From Deltaproteobacteria bacterium (GTDB lineage Bacteria > Desulfobacterota > Binatia > Binatales > Binataceae), in contig DAHZDR010000024.1 in the NCBI GenBank assembly GCA_027403435.1, positions 1-8,053 on the forward strand: DNA of 8,053 nt. Reading direction: 5' to 3'. The position numbers and the translations under genes were made by a program. Shown here in pieces: positions 5,833-8,053 of this stretch. Each line of letters starts with the position of its first letter. The first letter of the stretch is position 1. Under the pieces are notes generated by a model. That model was given only the letters and a program-made list of their open reading frames with translations, had not been told where the DNA came from and made no database searches.

Positions 5833-5853
5833 CGGCGCTTTGCTCCAGCGCCG
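5833..5853 (+). other. Small hairpin between kinase and PHP genes
   Basis: CGGCGC (5833-5838) and GCGCCG (5848-5853) can pair around a nine-base loop, just after the kinase stop. No T-run follows, so it is not a standard terminator. It could stabilise or attenuate the transcript between the kinase and the PHP gene. Short GC-rich stems arise easily by chance in this DNA. Confidence 0.2.
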
Positions 5854-5878
5854 CGCCTGTGTGAAAATCCCGCTCGCG

Positions 5879-6547
5879 ATGCTGGTCGATTTGCATGTCC
5901 ATACGCGGCTCTCCGCCGATTCCAACGCCGCGGCCGAGCAATACCTGGAAGCGAACGCGCGCCTTTCCCGCGGTCTTGGCGCAATCTGCCTGACCGAGCA
6001 TCGCCGGTTCCCGATCGAGGCCGCGCTCGATCGCGAATACGCGCGACTGTCGCATCGCTACGGCGTGCGGCTCTTCAAGGGCGTCGAGGCCGACACCAAC
6101 CTTGGCCATCTGCTGATTTTCGGCGTCACGCCGAGTCTGCTTCGGCATTTCGATTTCGCCGATCGGATGCTGCGCGCGGAGCCATTGATCGAGGCGGCGC
6201 ACGCCGAAGGCGGAGTCGCCATCCCGGCGCATCCGTTTCGCGATTCGGGCTACGGCGTGAGACTCGCGGAGCTGAGGGCGAAGGTGGGCGAAGCGCTGGC
6301 CGCGGTCGAAGCGATCAACGGCCAGAATACGCGCGACCAGGACCGCGAGGCGCTGGCCGCGGCTGAAAAACTCGGGCTGATCGCGGTGGCCGGCAGCGAC
6401 GCCCATTTTCCAACCTCTCGATGGTTCCTGACATGCGCGACGCAATTAACGAACGAAGTCTCCACGGTCGAGGAGCTGTGCGCCGAATTACGGGCGGGAC
6501 GCGCGCGCCCGTTTCGCTTTTCCGCCACGGCGTCCGAGGCGCCATGA
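5879..6547 (+). CDS. PHP-domain metal-dependent phosphoesterase
   Basis: A 222-residue single-domain PHP protein, expected to be a cytoplasmic metal-dependent phosphoesterase acting on a nucleotide, sugar phosphate or similar small substrate. The ligand set is complete: DLHVHT (4-9; His6, His8), Asp14, LTEH (38-41), GVEAD with Glu70, GHLLIFG with His77, PAHPF with His118, and GSDAHF (172-177; Asp174, His176). Length matches stand-alone TrpH/YciV-like PHP proteins, but the large insert of true TrpH is missing. I chose the ATG at 5879 because the PHP core starts immediately. A GTG at 5861 and a TTG at 5840 are in frame but add only non-conserved residues, and none of the three has a clear Shine-Dalgarno. 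It follows the kinase by 49 bases and overlaps the lipoprotein by ATGA, so they are probably co-transcribed. The substrate is unknown. Confidence 0.9.
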   Translation: MLVDLHVHTRLSADSNAAAEQYLEANARLSRGLGAICLTEHRRFPIEAALDREYARLSHRYGVRLFKGVEADTNLGHLLIFGVTPSLLRHFDFADRMLRAEPLIEAAHAEGGVAIPAHPFRDSGYGVRLAELRAKVGEALAAVEAINGQNTRDQDREALAAAEKLGLIAVAGSDAHFPTSRWFLTCATQLTNEVSTVEELCAELRAGRARPFRFSATASEAP

Positions 6548-6969
6548 ACCTCCGGATTGCCGGATTGACGCGCCGTCGCGCGGCAATTCTGGCGATTTCC
6601 GCCGCGCTCGCCGCGATCGCGCTCGCCGGATGTATTCCGCTGGGCGAAGCCGGCGGCGTCGATCAGGCCACGGCGACGCGGCTGGCGGCGCAAATCCCGG
6701 TCTATTCAGCCGCTGACCCGCAGGCCCAGGGTTACGTGAATCTGGGCCAGGTGAGCGCCTGGTCGTGCGACGACACGCTGTTCGGCGGCGGCGGCAACCA
6801 CGATCAGCTCGTCGCCAAACTGCGCCAGGCGGCGGCCAAGGTCGACGCCGACGCCCTGATCGATCTATCCTGCGCTGACAACGCCGGAAGCGCGGCGGCC
6901 GGATGCCTGAAGTCGGTCAAATGCACGGCGAACGCGGCGCGTCTCAAGCCGCAAGGCGCCGCACACTGA
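6544..6969 (+). CDS. RcsF-like envelope lipoprotein
   Basis: A 141-residue lipoprotein. A basic N-terminus (RIAGLTRRR), a hydrophobic stretch (13-27) and the lipobox LAGC with Cys30 predict Lsp processing and lipid anchoring. The mature domain has VYSAADP (53-59), YVNLGQVSAWSC (64-75), a helix rich in Ala (about 87-103), DALIDLSC (103-110) and two further cysteines at 121 and 127. The 75-110 spacing of 35 residues and the final spacing of six equal those of E. coli RcsF (74, 109, 118, 124), whose cysteines form two crossed disulfides. The LGxVSxxSC and xLxxSC contexts also match. The ATG overlaps the PHP stop as ATGA, giving translational coupling. The frame is open further upstream, but only this start gives a signal peptide. 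No Rcs phosphorelay is in the window, so any link to one is open. Confidence 0.8.
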   Translation: MNLRIAGLTRRRAAILAISAALAAIALAGCIPLGEAGGVDQATATRLAAQIPVYSAADPQAQGYVNLGQVSAWSCDDTLFGGGGNHDQLVAKLRQAAAKVDADALIDLSCADNAGSAAAGCLKSVKCTANAARLKPQGAAH

Positions 6970-6996
6970 CCCGCAAAGCGCGCGGCGCCCCTGGCG

Positions 6997-7013
6997 TTGG
7001 CGCGCATCGCCAA
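6997..7013 (+). promoter_or_regulatory. Inverted repeat just upstream of the LLM2 ribosome binding site
   Basis: TTGGCG (6997-7002) and CGCCAA (7008-7013) pair perfectly around a five-base loop, three bases before the GGGGG motif (7017-7021) that precedes the LLM2 ATG. It could be a regulator half-site pair, a weak transcript-end hairpin for the lipoprotein gene, or a structure that affects ribosome access. A six-base stem can arise by chance. Confidence 0.25.
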
Positions 7014-7026
7014 ATCGGGGGTGTTT

Positions 7027-7878
7027 ATGAAATTTGGAACATTCATCACCAATGTGAAACCGGAGCGGATTTCGCTACACGTGCGGCGCGCCGAGGAACT
7101 GGACTACGAATCGGCGTGGATCGGCGAGCATATGATCATGCCGGTCAAGTCGGCGTCGAAATATCCTTACTCCGCTGACGGCAGCTTTCCCGCGCCGCTC
7201 GACGTGCCGTTCAACGATCCGATGCTGGCGCTGGCGTACGCCGCGGCTCTCACCAGCAAAATCCGGCTCGCCACGGGAATTTTCGTCGTGCCGATGCGCA
7301 ACGCGATCGCCACGGCGAAGGCGGTCGCGACGCTTGACATGCTGAGCTCCGGACGCGTGATTTTTGGCGTCGGCGTGGGCTGGTGGGCGGAGGAATTCGC
7401 GGCGGTCGGCGCGAGTTTCGCCGATCGCGCGCTGCGCACGCGCGAATCTATCGAACTCATGAAGGAGCTGTGGACCAAGGACGATCCCGTCTATCACGGC
7501 AAGACCATCAGCCTGGAAGGCGCGCGTTTCAATCCAAAACCGACGCAAAAGCCGCATCCGCCGATCGTCGTCGGCGGCACCAGCGACCTGGCGCTGAAAC
7601 GCGCCGTGCGCTACGGCGACGGATGGTACGGGATCGCGAAAACCCATGACGAGGCGCGCGCTCTAATCGAACGCCTGCGCGGCTTCGAACGCGCCGCCGC
7701 ACGCGCCCGGCCGGTCGAAATCACGCTCAGCCTGCGCACCGGCCAGCCGCTGACGCTCGACGACCTGCGCCGCCTCAAACAGGCCGGAGTCGATCGCGCG
7801 CTGATCGGATCGCCGGTGCGTTCGCTCACCGAGGACGAACTGGCCCGTTTTCGCGATGAAGTGATTGCGCGGATCTGA
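7027..7878 (+). CDS. LLM-class F420-dependent oxidoreductase (TIGR03619-like), LLM2
   Basis: This 283-residue TIM-barrel oxidoreductase of the luciferase-like superfamily probably uses F420. Characteristic stretches are MKFGTFITN (1-9), the YESAWIGEHMIMP segment (27-39), IRLATGIFVVPMRNAIATAK (79-98), LSSGRVIFGVGVGWWAEEFA (106-125), FNPKPTQKPHPPIVVGG (168-184) and ALKRAVRYGDGWYG (189-202). These are the family hallmarks, and GVGVGWWAEEF is especially diagnostic of the Rv2161c-like group. I chose the ATG at 7027 because GGGGG at 7017-7021 is well placed and MKFG is the typical start; a TTG at 6997 and a GTG at 7021 are in frame but add non-conserved residues. It lies 57 bases after the lipoprotein gene on the same strand, so it may be read with the signalling genes or from its own promoter. 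It differs clearly from LLM1, so it is not a recent duplicate. The substrate is unknown. Confidence 0.93.
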   Translation: MKFGTFITNVKPERISLHVRRAEELDYESAWIGEHMIMPVKSASKYPYSADGSFPAPLDVPFNDPMLALAYAAALTSKIRLATGIFVVPMRNAIATAKAVATLDMLSSGRVIFGVGVGWWAEEFAAVGASFADRALRTRESIELMKELWTKDDPVYHGKTISLEGARFNPKPTQKPHPPIVVGGTSDLALKRAVRYGDGWYGIAKTHDEARALIERLRGFERAAARARPVEITLSLRTGQPLTLDDLRRLKQAGVDRALIGSPVRSLTEDELARFRDEVIARI

Positions 7879-7884
7879 ACGGCT

Positions 7885-7917
7885 GCGCGCGGCAATCGCG
7901 CGCGCCGCAAATGCGGC
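7885..7917 (+). terminator. Two adjacent GC-rich hairpins after LLM2
   Basis: GCGCGCG (7885-7891) pairs with CGCGCGC (7897-7903) around GCAAT. Directly after it, GCCGC (7904-7908) pairs with GCGGC (7913-7917) around AAAT. They begin six bases after the LLM2 stop and lie between two apparently convergent genes, where transcript ends are expected. There is no T-run, so an intrinsic terminator of the classic type is not shown. Confidence 0.35.
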
Positions 7918-7970
7918 CGGACGCGGGATCGAGAGCGATTCTTACGAGTCCGCTTCCGGTCGCGTTTGCG

Positions 7971-8053
7971 TCATTGCGGATGGGGCGACGCTTTATCTTC
8001 GATTCCGGCGAGTTCGCGCTCGAAGTGGCGCAAATCTCCCGGCCGTCCCGCCG
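7971..8053 (-). CDS. Possible C-terminal end of a convergent gene
   Basis: On the minus strand a frame enters from the window edge and ends at a TGA (7973-7971). Its last residues are AGRPGDLRHFERELAGIEDK and then ASPHPQ. The amphipathic LRHFERELAGIE stretch and acceptable codon use look like a real protein tail, and hairpins lie between it and LLM2. Twenty-six residues are too few to name a family. A plus-strand start at 7980 competes for the same bases, and either could be chance. Confidence 0.35.
   Translation of the reverse strand, partial: AGRPGDLRHFERELAGIEDKASPHPQ

Noticed and set aside
5777..6445. 222-codon open frame on the minus strand
   Set aside because: It is antisense to the PHP gene, which keeps every metal-binding motif.
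7980..8053. Plus-strand start at 7980 reading MGRRFIFDSGEFALEVAQIS to the window edge
   Set aside because: The peptide looks possible, but no Shine-Dalgarno precedes it and it overlaps the minus-strand tail candidate. With 24 codons I could not decide firmly and gave weak preference to the minus strand.

Overview
The window is GC-rich chromosomal DNA, apparently from a Gram-negative bacterium. Codons favour G or C at third positions, genes are packed closely, and many long antisense frames are open by composition alone. A lipobox signal peptide followed by an RcsF-like four-cysteine domain argues for two membranes. The mix of F420/flavin luciferase-like oxidoreductases, a KstR2-type TetR regulator, a SnoaL-like protein and a eukaryotic-type kinase is what I would expect from a soil-type uncultured lineage such as Binatota (Desulfobacterota_B) or a neighbour. 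That placement is inference. No rRNA, tRNA, CRISPR array, transposase or phage gene is visible.

Layout. Positions 1-89 (minus) hold the first 29 codons of a gene that leaves the window. After a divergent spacer comes a SnoaL/NTF2-like protein (258-770, plus). Convergent to it is a TetR regulator (841-1428, minus), which is divergent from a luciferase-like oxidoreductase (LLM1, 1514-2341, plus). The 85-base TetR/LLM1 spacer carries an AT-rich inverted repeat that could be the operator. The 207 bases after LLM1 contain a perfect 9-bp REP-like palindrome and a tandem TATCATA motif.

The centre (2549-6969, plus) is a run of tightly packed genes that looks like one signalling unit. It has a multi-pass membrane protein with two FHA domains, a small zinc-ribbon/membrane protein split by an in-frame TGA, a membrane-anchored Ser/Thr kinase, a PHP-family metallophosphoesterase, and an RcsF-like lipoprotein that overlaps the PHP gene by ATGA. 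A second luciferase-like oxidoreductase (LLM2, 7027-7878) follows. Two small hairpins come next, then possibly the tail of a convergent gene (7971-8053, minus).

How the parts may work together. The kinase has a cytoplasmic catalytic domain, a zinc ribbon, one membrane span and a BON-like C-terminal domain predicted outside the membrane. FHA domains bind phosphothreonine, so the FHA membrane protein is a natural receiver. The RcsF-like lipoprotein belongs to a fold known to report envelope damage. An envelope-sensing phosphorylation system is therefore a reasonable hypothesis, not a demonstrated one.

Most notable points. The kinase lacks the usual beta-3 lysine but has a lysine in the glycine-rich loop, the arrangement known from animal WNK kinases. 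The zinc-ribbon gene has a TGA exactly where the second zinc knuckle normally has glycine, with its reading frame intact on both sides.
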